A stretch of 64,000 nucleotides of DNA, taken from positions 3,022,001-3,086,000 of the forward strand of contig NZ_LT629689.1 in NCBI RefSeq assembly GCF_900102035.1, given 5' to 3'. This document shows, in pieces, positions 28,117 through 37,841 of this stretch. How positions within the stretch are numbered: position 1 is the stretch's first letter; each line of letters opens with the position of its first letter. The notes below the pieces were generated by a model. That model made no database searches, was not told the origin of the DNA, and worked only from the letters and a program-made list of their open reading frames with translations. The translations under genes and the position numbers were made by a program. This DNA comes from Pseudomonas extremaustralis. Lineage in GTDB: Bacteria > Pseudomonadota > Gammaproteobacteria > Pseudomonadales > Pseudomonadaceae.

Positions 28117-28128
28117 TCCTCGTCCCCC

Positions 28129-28461
28129 TTAATTCAGCGCCAACCTGTCGCGGTTCTTCTCCAGCAACGCCTTGCCGATACCTTTCACCTCCAACAACTC
28201 ATCCACTGCCGTAAACGGACCATTACTTTCGCGATAAGCGACGATCGCCTTCGCCTTGGCCACACCAATCCCGAACAGATCGCGACGCAGGGTTTCAGCA
28301 TCAGCGGCGTTCAAATTAACCTTGGCGGATTGCTCGGCCACAGGCATTTGAACCGTGATGGGGGTCGGCGCCTCGGGTTTGATGGACGGCGCTGCAGTGG
28401 TGGTGACCGAGAGCGTGGTGAGGAAGGCGAAGATTAGGGAGGTGATGTAGGTGTTTTGCAT
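28129..28461 (-). CDS. ComEA-like helix-hairpin-helix protein
   Basis: A 110-residue protein from the ATG at 28461. It has a signal peptide (hydrophobic TSLIFAFLTTLSVTTTAAP) and a short Pro-rich linker. A C-terminal tandem helix-hairpin-helix domain has NLNAADAETLRRDLFGIGVAKAKAIVAYRE in two blocks and ELLEVKGIGKALLEKN. ComEA-type proteins bind double-stranded DNA in the periplasm. In Pseudomonas this short form regularly lies next to wbpM. It has a terminator on each side, so it is transcribed alone. Confidence 0.88.
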   Translation of the reverse strand: MQNTYITSLIFAFLTTLSVTTTAAPSIKPEAPTPITVQMPVAEQSAKVNLNAADAETLRRDLFGIGVAKAKAIVAYRESNGPFTAVDELLEVKGIGKALLEKNRDRLALN

Positions 28462-28488
28462 TGTGACGCTCCATGACATTGGTAAGAG

Positions 28489-28517
28489 AAAAAAGCAGCT
28501 TTTCCGAAGCTGCTTTT
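28489..28517 (-). terminator. Terminator of the O-antigen operon after wbpM
   Basis: AAAAGCAGCTT and AAGCTGCTTTT form a long stem around a TCCG loop, ending on the minus strand in a T-run (A run at 28489-28494). It is about 60 bases beyond the wbpM stop codon and inside the leader of comEA. Confidence 0.8.
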
Positions 28518-28573
28518 CAAACTTAGGCGATGGTGGGAATTCGTCAAAAATGCTTGAGTAACAGAGTGTTAAA

Positions 28574-30568
28574 TCATGGTTCAAGACGGCGCTGCTGGTA
28601 GATCCAGTCGACTATTTCGCCATCGGGAGTATAGCCGCTGACTGTGTCGCGCAGGAGTTGGCGGACGCGGGTGTAATCGTCCTCATCGACCGCGGCCAAC
28701 AGCTCGGCCAGCTTGCTCTTGAGCACGTCCCAGGAGAGATGGTCCTCGTTAGCACTCATGATCATGGGGTGCTGGGTGGCGACTACGTTGTCACCAATGA
28801 GTAACTCTTCGTAAAGCTTTTCGCCGGGGCGTAGGCCGGTGAATTCGATGGCGATGTCGCCGTGAGGGTTCTTGTCGGAGCGGACGCTGAGGCCGGAAAG
28901 ATGGACCATTTTTTCAGCTAGCTCGACAATCTTTACTGGTTCGCCCATATCGAGTACAAACACATCACCACCCTGCCCCATTGAGCCAGCCTGGATAACC
29001 AGCTGCGCGGCTTCGGGGATGGTCATGAAGTAGCGGGTGATTTTGGGGTGGGTAACCGTCAAAGGGCCACCGGATTTAATCTGCTTATGGAATAGCGGAA
29101 TAACTGAGCCCGACGAGCCCAATACATTGCCGAAGCGAACCATCGTAAAGCGGGTTTTGTTGACATGTGACACGTTGGCCCTATCACCAAACAACACGGG
29201 AGCCAATTCACGACTGAGCGCCTGTAACGTAAGCTCGGCCAAGCGCTTGGTGCTGCCCATCACATTGGTCGGGCGCACTGCCTTATCGGTGGAAATCAGG
29301 ACGAAGTTGGCTACTCCCGCCTGCAACGCGGCCTGCGCGGTGCTGAGCGTACCAATAACATTATTCAACACACCTTCGGCAATGTTGTGCTCAACCATCG
29401 GTACATGCTTATAAGCAGCTGCGTGGTAGACAGTGTCCACACGCCAGGTTTTCATGACGTCCAGCAGTTTGGGCTGATTACGAACGGAGCCCAGAATCGG
29501 CAAAATATTGACCGACAACGACTCGCGCACAACTCGTTGTTCAAGTTCAGAAAGAATGCTGTAAAGGTTGAATTCACTATGTTCAAACAGCAGCAGAGTC
29601 GTCGGCCGTAGAGATAAGATCTGACGGCACAATTCGGAGCCAATAGAGCCGCCGGCCCCCGTAACCAAAACGCTTTGCCCTACGATGCAGCGCTCGAGCA
29701 AATCCCCTTGAGCCGGGACCGCGTCACGCCCTAGCAGGTCAGCAATATCGACTTCTTGGATATCATCAACCTTGACTCGGCCGCTGGCTAAATCCATGAA
29801 ACCAGGGACACTTCGCACGTGAAGAGGAAACCCTTCAAGAAAACCAAGGATCTCACGGCGTCTGCCACGATTTGAGGACGGAATTGCAAGCAAGATTTCC
29901 TCGGCTCCCGTTACATCGATCATGCGTTGAATATTTTTGGGCTTATACACCTGAAGCCCCGAAATAACACGGTCAGAAATACTCACGTCATCGTCAATAA
30001 ACGCAACGGGGCGCATCACGCGCCCCATGCGTAAAGCAGCAACCAACTGGTTACCCGCAGAACCAGCGCCGTAGATGGCGACTTTAGGCAGACCATTGTC
30101 GCGACTGGTGAACGGTACGTGTTGCGCGGCAGTGAACCAGTCACCCAAAAAATACTGACGCATTGCCAGACGCAGACCTCCGATGGTAATAAGACTGAGC
30201 CACCAATAATTGAAAATGATCGAGCGTGGCACCACGGTCTGGTGGTTGCTGTACCAATAAACAACCAATGCCAATATCAAAGATGACAGGCTCACGGCCT
30301 TGATAATTGCGATCAACGCGTCGTTGCCAAAATAACGCATGACGGCGCGGTACATACCAAAACGGACAAACAGGGGAATGGCGATCAGCGGCGCGGAGAG
30401 AAAGAGCCAGAGGTGCATACGGATAGGATTGATCATGTCGTCGATCCCCAGACGCACAAGAAAAGCCATCCAGAGTGCAAACCAAACGAGCACGATGTCT
30501 GTCATTACTTGGATAAATCGTTTATACCGACGAGGCAGGCCCAACAAATAGGTCCGTAACATATCCAT
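28574..30568 (-). CDS. wbpM: WbpM-like nucleotide-sugar 4,6-dehydratase
   Basis: A 664-residue membrane-bound protein of the WbpM/CapD family. Four membrane segments occupy the first 130 residues. A first Rossmann region (AIYGAGSAGNQLV) is followed by the catalytic SDR domain with VTGAGGSIGSELCRQI. The usual Tyr-x3-Lys is Met-x3-Lys (NVMGSTKR), as in WbpM. It converts UDP-GlcNAc to UDP-4-keto-6-deoxy-GlcNAc, the precursor of UDP-QuiNAc and UDP-FucNAc, and is needed for O-antigen. The start at 30568 has GGAGGT upstream. It is the last gene of the O-antigen operon. Confidence 0.94.
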   Translation of the reverse strand: MDMLRTYLLGLPRRYKRFIQVMTDIVLVWFALWMAFLVRLGIDDMINPIRMHLWLFLSAPLIAIPLFVRFGMYRAVMRYFGNDALIAIIKAVSLSSLILALVVYWYSNHQTVVPRSIIFNYWWLSLITIGGLRLAMRQYFLGDWFTAAQHVPFTSRDNGLPKVAIYGAGSAGNQLVAALRMGRVMRPVAFIDDDVSISDRVISGLQVYKPKNIQRMIDVTGAEEILLAIPSSNRGRRREILGFLEGFPLHVRSVPGFMDLASGRVKVDDIQEVDIADLLGRDAVPAQGDLLERCIVGQSVLVTGAGGSIGSELCRQILSLRPTTLLLFEHSEFNLYSILSELEQRVVRESLSVNILPILGSVRNQPKLLDVMKTWRVDTVYHAAAYKHVPMVEHNIAEGVLNNVIGTLSTAQAALQAGVANFVLISTDKAVRPTNVMGSTKRLAELTLQALSRELAPVLFGDRANVSHVNKTRFTMVRFGNVLGSSGSVIPLFHKQIKSGGPLTVTHPKITRYFMTIPEAAQLVIQAGSMGQGGDVFVLDMGEPVKIVELAEKMVHLSGLSVRSDKNPHGDIAIEFTGLRPGEKLYEELLIGDNVVATQHPMIMSANEDHLSWDVLKSKLAELLAAVDEDDYTRVRQLLRDTVSGYTPDGEIVDWIYQQRRLEP

Positions 30569-30628
30569 AATTACCTCCAAACAGGTGCTGCAAAACAAAA
30601 AAGCACAATGACTAAATAGACCAGCGAC

Positions 30629-31654
30629 TTATTGCAGTGGGTCAATTTTCTCAACGGCACCCGCACGAAACATTCTGGCTAACATGACTAGCGGAATATA
30701 AGCAATTATCACGCCCATGACGCCATCCAATCCAAGCAAGGCAACACACAATGCAATGGGCAGCAGCCAGACCACGTTCACCAAACCAACCGCCAAGGTT
30801 ACCGGTAAATGACGACCGTACTTTCGAGAAGCATACTGGTAGGCATGACTGCGGTGGGCTTCATAGACTTTATCTCCGCGAACAAGGCGCCGGATCAGTG
30901 TAAAGGTGGCATCCACTATAAACACCCCCATCAGAATCACCCAAACCCAAATAAGCGAAGGAGAAGCCCAGGCCGCTTGCAAGGAAAAAATGCCCAGTGT
31001 CACGCCGAGAAAACCACTGCCGGCATCCCCCATGAAAATCTTCGCCGGCGGGAAATTCCAATACAAAAAGCCAGCGACCGCGAATGACAATAGCAAGGGC
31101 GCCCAGGCCAGAGCGCCGAGCCCCATCAACGCGTAGATCAACGCGGCACTCAAGCAAACAAAAATAGCCTCAAGACTGGCGAGTCCGTCGATTCCATCCA
31201 TGAAGTTGTACAGGTTAAGCATCCAGACCAAGTAGAGCATCGCCAGCACGATGCCAACCCAGCCCATATCAAATGTGGTGCCCATGACCGAGAGAGGGGG
31301 TGCTCCTCTCATCCAGAAAAGTGCCCAAACGGCGGCACTGAAATGCCCAAGCAGCCGCCATCGTGCTGCGATATGACCGTGATCATCGAGGAACCCCAGT
31401 ACTGCGATGCCCGCGCCGGCACCTAACAGCCCCCAGGTGAACGGCCAAGATAAAAGCGAAGATATCGCAAGAACAGGTAATAAGAACAAGAAGCTCACCA
31501 CGATCGCCACACCGCCGCCACGAGGTGTGGGAACCGTGTGGGAACTGCGCGCGTTGGGTACATCTATCAGGCTTTTAGCAAGTGCGTATCGTCGTAGAGC
31601 ACTTGTCAGCAGCAGCGAAATGCCGCCAGTCACAATAAAAAAAAGCCAAATCAT
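30629..31654 (-). CDS. wbpL: WbpL-like undecaprenyl-phosphate sugar-1-phosphate transferase
   Basis: A 341-residue integral membrane protein with about 10-11 segments. It belongs to the WecA/MraY family: DVPNARSSHTVPTPRGGGVA, GFLDDHGHI with the Asp pair, NLYNFMDGIDGLA and IFMGDAGSGFLG are all present. The final loop has HRSHAYQYASRKYGRH. It places the first sugar phosphate of the O-unit (FucNAc or QuiNAc type in Pseudomonas) on undecaprenyl phosphate and so starts O-antigen assembly. It lies between the epimerase-like gene that makes its donor and wbpM. Confidence 0.92.
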   Translation of the reverse strand: MIWLFFIVTGGISLLLTSALRRYALAKSLIDVPNARSSHTVPTPRGGGVAIVVSFLFLLPVLAISSLLSWPFTWGLLGAGAGIAVLGFLDDHGHIAARWRLLGHFSAAVWALFWMRGAPPLSVMGTTFDMGWVGIVLAMLYLVWMLNLYNFMDGIDGLASLEAIFVCLSAALIYALMGLGALAWAPLLLSFAVAGFLYWNFPPAKIFMGDAGSGFLGVTLGIFSLQAAWASPSLIWVWVILMGVFIVDATFTLIRRLVRGDKVYEAHRSHAYQYASRKYGRHLPVTLAVGLVNVVWLLPIALCVALLGLDGVMGVIIAYIPLVMLARMFRAGAVEKIDPLQ

Positions 31655-31674
31655 CACTCGATACTCCAAACGCT

Positions 31675-32643
31675 TTACGAACCGACGATGCGGTTATTGA
31701 ACTCTTCCCCAGCCCTGATCATTGCTGCCTCAGCTGCCATGGGCGGCGTCCAGCCAAGCAGCTGTCTGGCTTTGGAAGTGTCGATTTGCAGGGATCCGCA
31801 CAATTGGGTATAGACCCCCTGCTTCCCCAATAGCTTCGCAGACATGTTCAGCAACGACATTGGAAATGGGACCAAGGCCGCTTTTCGGCCCATGCCCTGG
31901 GCCAAAAGCCTGATCATTTGCCCCGTGGAAAAATCAACACCATCTGACGTTAGAAAAATCTGATTGGCCGCAGCAGGGTGATTTATACAAAGGGAGATGA
32001 AATCAACAAGATTTTCCAAGGCAATCATGCTTCTGCTGTTATTAACGCGACCAAAAGGCAAAGGGATACCTGAATGGACTAGCTTGAGTAGCCGGCGAAA
32101 GTTTCCGGGTGCATGGGCGGCATACACCAAGGGAGGCCGAATGATCACCACGTCCATCTCAGTAGTCTGGGCGAGCTGTAATAGCCCTACTTCCGCCTCC
32201 TGTTTGGAGATCGCGTAATCTGCGTTAGGCGCAGGCTCGGAGGACTCGGAGAAAGGAAGATCGACGGTATAGGCCCCATTCACGCCAATTGAGCTGATAA
32301 AGATAAAACGCTTTACACCCTGAGCGGCGGCCTGAGTGGCCAGGTTCAGCGTCGCCCGCGCATTGGCCTCTCGGAATAGCTCGAGGGCATTCGCTTCCTG
32401 TGTCAGAACGTGAGCCCGCCCTGCCATATGAATCACACAGCCAACGCCCCCCAGCGCGGGTTGCCAGTTCGTTTGCGCGCCAAATTCGCCAAGATTGAAC
32501 ATCTGACAACCACGCTCAATCCTCACATGTTCAGAACGGGAGGCAATAGCCACAGTATGACTCACCTGCTTTTGCAAATGAGCCAAGAGCGCCGAACCGA
32601 CAAACCCAGTCGCACCGGTGAGCAAGACCTTATTCACAGGCAT
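31675..32643 (-). CDS. NAD-dependent sugar reductase/epimerase (WbpV/WbpK-like)
   Basis: A 322-residue SDR protein with the NAD-binding motif TGATGFVGSALL at the N-terminus, ISSIGVNG and the catalytic pair YAISKQE. Together with WbpM it matches the Pseudomonas enzymes that reduce UDP-4-keto-6-deoxy-GlcNAc to UDP-QuiNAc (WbpV) or UDP-FucNAc (WbpK). These two cannot be told apart by eye, so the first O-unit sugar is open between them. The ATG overlaps the stop codon of the preceding glycosyltransferase (TGATG), indicating translational coupling. Confidence 0.85.
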   Translation of the reverse strand: MPVNKVLLTGATGFVGSALLAHLQKQVSHTVAIASRSEHVRIERGCQMFNLGEFGAQTNWQPALGGVGCVIHMAGRAHVLTQEANALELFREANARATLNLATQAAAQGVKRFIFISSIGVNGAYTVDLPFSESSEPAPNADYAISKQEAEVGLLQLAQTTEMDVVIIRPPLVYAAHAPGNFRRLLKLVHSGIPLPFGRVNNSRSMIALENLVDFISLCINHPAAANQIFLTSDGVDFSTGQMIRLLAQGMGRKAALVPFPMSLLNMSAKLLGKQGVYTQLCGSLQIDTSKARQLLGWTPPMAAEAAMIRAGEEFNNRIVGS

Positions 32644-33392
32644 CACTTAAAAAAGTAGCTGGCAACTTTGAAAGGGATCTTCAAGGCAACCATAAAAATA
32701 TTGGTATAGATCCCGTTTTCTTTGCAGGCTCTGACGATTTCCATATTTTGATGAACTTTCCACCAAAATCCTGTGGTGCTGATTCCACCCTGTCGCATCT
32801 TGACCATGTTCGCGTCATGCCTTGAGAGCTTGACCCCCTGAGTAATGAAGCGCGTCATCAGCTCAAAGTCAGCCGAAACACGATAGCCCAACTTATAGTA
32901 TCCAAACCGCTCGAAGAGACTGCGACGAGCATAAAAAGTCGGGTGCGGAATCATGAATCCAAAACGGATTTTCCAGGCAGAGAATCCAGACGAGGAGTAC
33001 TTACGAGTCACAACATCAGTGTTATCTCGTTGGACAAACACCAAGTTTGCATAGGACGCGTCGCACGCAGGATTGGCCTGCAAGAACTTGACCAACGCCT
33101 CAATGGTGGACGTGCTGGAGAACACATCATCTGAGTTCAGAATACCTACATAGTCTCCCGTCGCAAGCTTGATCCCCTTGTTCATGGCATCATAAATGCC
33201 CTTATCAGGCTCGCTGAGGACAGTCGATATACGCCCTTCATATTCAGAAACAATGGACAGTGTCGAGTCTTTGGATGCCCCGTCGATAACGATGTACTCA
33301 ATATCCTGGTAGGTCTGGGAGAGCACCGATTCCAAGGTGTCGCGAATGGTCGAAGCGCTGTTATAGCAAACGGTAACGATCGAAATTTTCAA
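32643..33392 (-). CDS. Glycosyltransferase family 2 (O-antigen)
   Basis: A 249-residue GT-A transferase: ISIVTVCYNSASTIRDTLES at the start, EYIVIDGASKDST, SEPDKGIYDAMNKGI, and the metal-binding motif LNSDD near residue 100. The sequence after residue 140 binds the acceptor and is not assignable. Its closest relative in this window is the 37.1-kb transferase. It should add one sugar, possibly L-fucose because it follows manC, to the lipid-linked O-unit. It begins four bases after manC. Confidence 0.85.
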   Translation of the reverse strand: MKISIVTVCYNSASTIRDTLESVLSQTYQDIEYIVIDGASKDSTLSIVSEYEGRISTVLSEPDKGIYDAMNKGIKLATGDYVGILNSDDVFSSTSTIEALVKFLQANPACDASYANLVFVQRDNTDVVTRKYSSSGFSAWKIRFGFMIPHPTFYARRSLFERFGYYKLGYRVSADFELMTRFITQGVKLSRHDANMVKMRQGGISTTGFWWKVHQNMEIVRACKENGIYTNIFMVALKIPFKVASYFFK

Positions 33393-33396
33393 AATA

Positions 33397-34812
33397 TCAA
33401 CCTTTTAACCGACCATAAATATCTTCAAAACGAACAATATCGTCCTCTCCCAGGTATGATCCTGATTGTACCTCGATCAATTCGAGCGGAATCATTCCAG
33501 GGTTTTCCAACGCGTGTATCTGACCAATAGGGATATAAGTCGATTGGTTTTCAGTGACCAAATAGGTTTTTTCACCGTTGGTAACGCGCGCCGTTCCGCT
33601 CACGACAATCCAGTGTTCGGCACGATGGTGATGCATCTGCACCGAAAGCTTCTCACCAGGCTTAACGGTGATTCGCTTGACCTGATATCGCTCCCCGTTA
33701 TCAATGGAATCGTATACGCCCCATGGACGATACACTTCACGGTGGTTCGCATACTCTTGACGCTTACAGCCTTTGAGCTGATCGACGATTTTCTTGACGT
33801 CTTGCACCTGATCTCTATGAGCAACAAGTACAGCGTCTTTGGTCTCGACAATAATAATGTCTCTTACACCAACAGTCGTTACCAGGCGATGTGTCGCATG
33901 GACATAGCTACCGGACGTATTCTCCGAGAGCACATCGCCCTTGAACAAGTTGCCTTCCGAGTTTTTCTCACCCGCCTCCCAGAGCGCTGACCACGAGCCA
34001 ATATCGCTCCATCCAGCATCCAGAGGCACCATCACGGCATCGGAAGTCTTTTCCATGACGGCATAGTCGATCGAATCATCAGGGCTGGTAACGAATATAG
34101 AACTATCAACGCGGGTGAAGTGCATATCCTGCTTGCCGCCAGCCAAAGCCTCCCGGCAAACCGAAACAATCTTCGGCTGAAACCGTTCAAGTTCTTGAAG
34201 ATAGCGGCTGGCCCGGAACATAAACATCCCACTGTTCCAAAAATAACCACCGTGAGATAAATACTGCTCTGCCGTTTTAAGATCAGGCTTTTCAACGAAG
34301 CGATTGACCTTGAAGCCCCCCTCTCCTACTGGCGACCCCATCTGAAGATAACCATAGCCCGTTTCAGGATGCGTCGGAGTAATTGCGAATGTCACCAACT
34401 TACCCGCCTCAGCGAGTACCTGCGCCTTGGCAATACTCTGATGAAACGCCCCCACATCCTGAATGAGGTGATCTGCCGCCAACACCAACAGGATAGGGTC
34501 TTCCTGCTCGGTCAACGCTTGCAATGCTGCCAATGCAATCGCGGGAGCGGTATTTCGTCCGACCGGCTCAAGAATAATGTTGGCGTCTTCCAGGCCTAAC
34601 TGCCGAAGCTGTTCCGCCGCAAGAAAACGGTGATTTTCATTGCAGATGAGAAGAGGAACCGCATGCTCCAGCCCGTCAAGACGTTCGATGGTGGCCTGCA
34701 ACATGGTCATGTCCGCATCCACCAAAGGCAAGAACTGCTTGGGGTTCAACTGACGAGACAAAGGCCAAAGACGGGTGCCTGAGCCGCCCGCCATGATTAC
34801 CGGCAGAAACAT
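33397..34812 (-). CDS. manC: Mannose-1-phosphate guanylyltransferase / mannose-6-phosphate isomerase
   Basis: A 471-residue bifunctional enzyme of the ManC/AlgA/WbpW type. The N-terminal nucleotidyltransferase domain has [20 protein letters not shown] and FVEKPD. The C-terminal cupin (type II phosphomannose isomerase) has [13 protein letters not shown] and [16 protein letters not shown]. It supplies mannose-1-phosphate and GDP-mannose for Gmd and Fcl encoded just upstream. A 224-base gap without a clear gene separates it from fcl, which is unusually long for this operon and may hold an internal promoter. Confidence 0.95.
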   Translation of the reverse strand: MFLPVIMAGGSGTRLWPLSRQLNPKQFLPLVDADMTMLQATIERLDGLEHAVPLLICNENHRFLAAEQLRQLGLEDANIILEPVGRNTAPAIALAALQALTEQEDPILLVLAADHLIQDVGAFHQSIAKAQVLAEAGKLVTFAITPTHPETGYGYLQMGSPVGEGGFKVNRFVEKPDLKTAEQYLSHGGYFWNSGMFMFRASRYLQELERFQPKIVSVCREALAGGKQDMHFTRVDSSIFVTSPDDSIDYAVMEKTSDAVMVPLDAGWSDIGSWSALWEAGEKNSEGNLFKGDVLSENTSGSYVHATHRLVTTVGVRDIIIVETKDAVLVAHRDQVQDVKKIVDQLKGCKRQEYANHREVYRPWGVYDSIDNGERYQVKRITVKPGEKLSVQMHHHRAEHWIVVSGTARVTNGEKTYLVTENQSTYIPIGQIHALENPGMIPLELIEVQSGSYLGEDDIVRFEDIYGRLKG

Positions 34813-35036
34813 TAATTCATCCTTTGATTCTTACTTGATCAACGCAACGAAATACCCGCAGAAGGGGCCATGCACGATGCAGTGACATCTATTATTTAGC
34901 AATACGTGGCGCTCATCATACGCCTGCCGATGGGGCACTGGCATCGCTAAAATATCCCGGGGCCACGCCACATTTGGCAAGCAAGAAATGTCAGGAAACG
35001 ACGCTGGCTCTGTTAGCAAGCGCCATCACAACATTA

Positions 35037-36011
35037 TCAGCCTCGTGCATCCAGGCGGTTTGTGACAAACCACTGATAGGCGTCCCTCAGTCCATCTTCA
35101 AGACCAATACTCGCCTGCCACCCCATAGATCTGAGGCGAGACACATCCATCAGCTTGCGTGGCGTGCCGTCCGGCTTAGAGGTATCAAACGACAAGACCC
35201 CTTTAAAACCTGTAACTTTGACAATAGTTTCTGCCAATTCACGAATCGTGCAGTCAATACCGGTACCCACATTGATATGGGAAAGCATTGGCTGAGTATT
35301 GGCACGATAGGCTTCGCCCTCAAGCTCCATGACATAGACGCTGGCTGCGGCCATATCGTCAACATGCAAAAACTCTCGCATGGGCTTACCACTTCCCCAA
35401 ATCGCTACTTCTTCCACTGCGTTTTCGACCGCATCATGAAAACGGCGCAACAACGCGGGAATAACATGACTGTTATCCGGATGATAGTTGTCGTGTGGAC
35501 CGTACAAATTGGTTGGCATCACACTACGATAGTCGCGACCGTGCTGGCGATTGTAACTTTCACATAACTTTATCCCGGCGATCTTCGCGATCGCATAGGG
35601 TTCATTAGTCGATTCGAGCGTTCCTGTCAGCAGCGCCTGTTCAGTCATTGGCTGCTCGGCCAGCTTCGGATAAATGCAAGAAGAACCCAAGAACAACAAC
35701 TTCTGCACACCAGCACGATGGGCGGTTTCGATGACGTTCGCCTGAATCATCAAGTTGTCGTAGATAAAATCTGCAGGATAGGTGTTGTTGGCATGAATGC
35801 CCCCAACACGCGCCGCAGCCAAATACACCTGATCGACCTTGTGCGTAGTGAAATACTCCCGAACCGCACTTTGGTCGAGCAGATCCACATCCTCACGACC
35901 GAGCGTCAGAATATTGTTATAGCCCAATGCGGACAGGCGTCGCACGATGGCCGAACCGACCATGCCTCGATACCCAACTACCAAAACCGCTTCGTTCAAA
36001 TCACGAGCCAC
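35037..36011 (-). CDS. fcl: GDP-L-fucose synthase
   Basis: A 324-residue SDR enzyme: [18 protein letters not shown] for NADP binding, [16 protein letters not shown] and the catalytic [13 protein letters not shown], then [11 protein letters not shown] and [11 protein letters not shown], all as in WcaG/Fcl. It epimerises and reduces GDP-4-keto-6-deoxy-mannose to GDP-L-fucose. gmd lies three bases upstream on the same strand, so the pathway from GDP-mannose is complete with manC. Confidence 0.95.
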   Translation of the reverse strand: MARDLNEAVLVVGYRGMVGSAIVRRLSALGYNNILTLGREDVDLLDQSAVREYFTTHKVDQVYLAAARVGGIHANNTYPADFIYDNLMIQANVIETAHRAGVQKLLFLGSSCIYPKLAEQPMTEQALLTGTLESTNEPYAIAKIAGIKLCESYNRQHGRDYRSVMPTNLYGPHDNYHPDNSHVIPALLRRFHDAVENAVEEVAIWGSGKPMREFLHVDDMAAASVYVMELEGEAYRANTQPMLSHINVGTGIDCTIRELAETIVKVTGFKGVLSFDTSKPDGTPRKLMDVSRLRSMGWQASIGLEDGLRDAYQWFVTNRLDARG

Positions 36012-36014
36012 CGA

Positions 36015-37133
36015 TCAGTTCTCCGTTGCAACAGGAACCTCATGCCCGTGCTGCTTGAGCAAGGCGTGACGCTGAGCTATTTTTAAGTCTTCACGCACCA
36101 TCTCGGCACACATTTCCTGAACGGTAATTTCTGGCGTCCAACCCAGCTTGGTCTTGGCTTTGCTCGGATCCCCCAGCAAAGTTTCGACTTCGGCAGGGCG
36201 GAAGTAGCGAGGGTCAACACGAACCACCACATCACCAACATTCAACGCAGGCGCCTTGTCACCTTCGATCCCTGCAACGATAGCAACCTCATCAACACCT
36301 GCACCTTCAAAGCGCAACTCGATGCCCAGTTCGGCAGCCGACCAACGCACGAATTCGCGTACGGAGTATTGGACCCCCGTAGCAATCACGAAATCTTCAG
36401 GTTGATCCTGCTGCAGCATCATCCACTGCATGCGTACGTAGTCTTTGGCATGGCCCCAGTCACGCAGCGCATCCATGTTGCCCAAGAAAACGCACGTCTC
36501 AAGGCCTTGAGAGATATTTGCCAAAGCACGAGTAATCTTCCGGGTTACGAATGTTTCGCCACGACGCGGAGACTCGTGGTTGAACAGAATGCCGTTACAC
36601 GCATACATGCCATAGGCTTCACGGTAGTTGACCGTGATCCAGTAGGCGTACATTTTTGCTACCGCATAAGGTGAGCGAGGATAGAAAGGCGTGGTCTCTT
36701 TTTGGGGAATTTCCTGCACCAAGCCATACAGCTCGGAGGTCGATGCTTGATAAAACTTGGTTTTCTTTTCCAGCCCCAACAGACGGATGGCTTCCAAGAT
36801 ACGCAAGGTGCCCATGGCATCAACATCAGCGGTGTATTCAGGCGATTCGAAGCTCACAGCAACGTGTGACTGTGCGCCAAGGTTATAAACTTCGTCCGGC
36901 TGCACTTCCTGAATGATTCGAGTGAGGTTGGAAGAGTCAGTGAGATCGCCGTAGTGCAGGACGAACTTCTGATTATCGACATGCGGGTCCTGGTAGATGT
37001 GGTCCACGCGCTGGGTGTTGAAGGACGAGGCACGGCGCTTGATACCATGGACTTCGTAGCCTTTTTCAAGCAAGAATTCAGCCAAGTAAGAGCCGTCTTG
37101 CCCAGTAATACCCGTGATTAATGCCTTCTTCAT
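36015..37133 (-). CDS. gmd: GDP-mannose 4,6-dehydratase
   Basis: A 372-residue SDR enzyme with [58 protein letters not shown] and the catalytic [19 protein letters not shown], which are hallmark Gmd blocks. It converts GDP-mannose to GDP-4-keto-6-deoxy-D-mannose. The Fcl gene downstream directs that product to GDP-L-fucose; no GDP-rhamnose reductase is adjacent. Length and motifs are normal. Confidence 0.96.
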   Translation of the reverse strand: MKKALITGITGQDGSYLAEFLLEKGYEVHGIKRRASSFNTQRVDHIYQDPHVDNQKFVLHYGDLTDSSNLTRIIQEVQPDEVYNLGAQSHVAVSFESPEYTADVDAMGTLRILEAIRLLGLEKKTKFYQASTSELYGLVQEIPQKETTPFYPRSPYAVAKMYAYWITVNYREAYGMYACNGILFNHESPRRGETFVTRKITRALANISQGLETCVFLGNMDALRDWGHAKDYVRMQWMMLQQDQPEDFVIATGVQYSVREFVRWSAAELGIELRFEGAGVDEVAIVAGIEGDKAPALNVGDVVVRVDPRYFRPAEVETLLGDPSKAKTKLGWTPEITVQEMCAEMVREDLKIAQRHALLKQHGHEVPVATEN

Positions 37134-37145
37134 AAAAACCCTTAT

Positions 37146-37841
37146 CTATTTTCTCAAAATGATTCTAATACATCTTTTCAGAAATGGAAGACTCTCGTAG
37201 ATCAGCGCCACAGCCAAACCAAAATGCTGTCGACGAATATCAAAAATCTGACGATCCCGCTCATAAACACGTTGCGCACTGACACCTACAGCATCGAAAA
37301 AAACATACCCGCTGGACGAGAGCTTTATTATTTTATTATCATAGCCGTGCTCTAAAAAATATTTATAGTCGGCACAGATATCGTAAGAACAATCGTACTC
37401 GATAGCTTTAGCTTCAAATATAATTCCTTGATGACAGTTGGAAATTCCCGTACGTGGATTTTCTATAGGCCGATTACGAAATCTGCCTAAAATATCAATA
37501 TACTTCACAGGAAGGAACGCAGGAGCTGTACGAAACGTACTCAGCACATCGCCAACAAAGTAGTCACCCGCATTCAAAAACAATAATCCTGATCCTGTAG
37601 CAGCTTGAATGCCTTTGTTCATGGCATCGTAAATCCCTTTATCTGGTTCCGAAACCCAATAGTCGATTCCGCTTGAAGCTTCAGCAATAGCGTCGGCAGT
37701 GCCATCCCTAGAGCCGCCATCGATTACAATATATTCAATATTAGGATAAAAACTTCGTTGCTCCGCAACGCTATTAGCCGTCTTGATAAAGCCCGCGCGA
37801 TCATTATAAACCACTGTTATAATGCTTAACTTCACCATCAT
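37146..37841 (-). CDS. Glycosyltransferase family 2 (O-antigen)
   Basis: A 231-residue GT-A transferase: LSIITVVYNDRAGFIKTANS, EYIVIDGGSRDGTADAI, SEPDKGIYDAMNKGI, and FLNAGD in place of the usual D-x-D position. The Asn-Ala-Gly-Asp variant also occurs in WcaE-like enzymes. It is a paralogue of the 32.6-kb transferase. The sugar added is unknown. The start may be the second Met (37838), because the ATGA there overlaps the stop codon of the polymerase gene. Confidence 0.84.
   Translation of the reverse strand: MMVKLSIITVVYNDRAGFIKTANSVAEQRSFYPNIEYIVIDGGSRDGTADAIAEASSGIDYWVSEPDKGIYDAMNKGIQAATGSGLLFLNAGDYFVGDVLSTFRTAPAFLPVKYIDILGRFRNRPIENPRTGISNCHQGIIFEAKAIEYDCSYDICADYKYFLEHGYDNKIIKLSSSGYVFFDAVGVSAQRVYERDRQIFDIRRQHFGLAVALIYESLPFLKRCIRIILRK

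Noticed and set aside
34831..35019. A 62-codon minus-strand frame between fcl and manC
   Set aside because: No ribosome binding site, no recognisable sequence pattern, and unusual Cys/His content; the gap is better left as non-coding.
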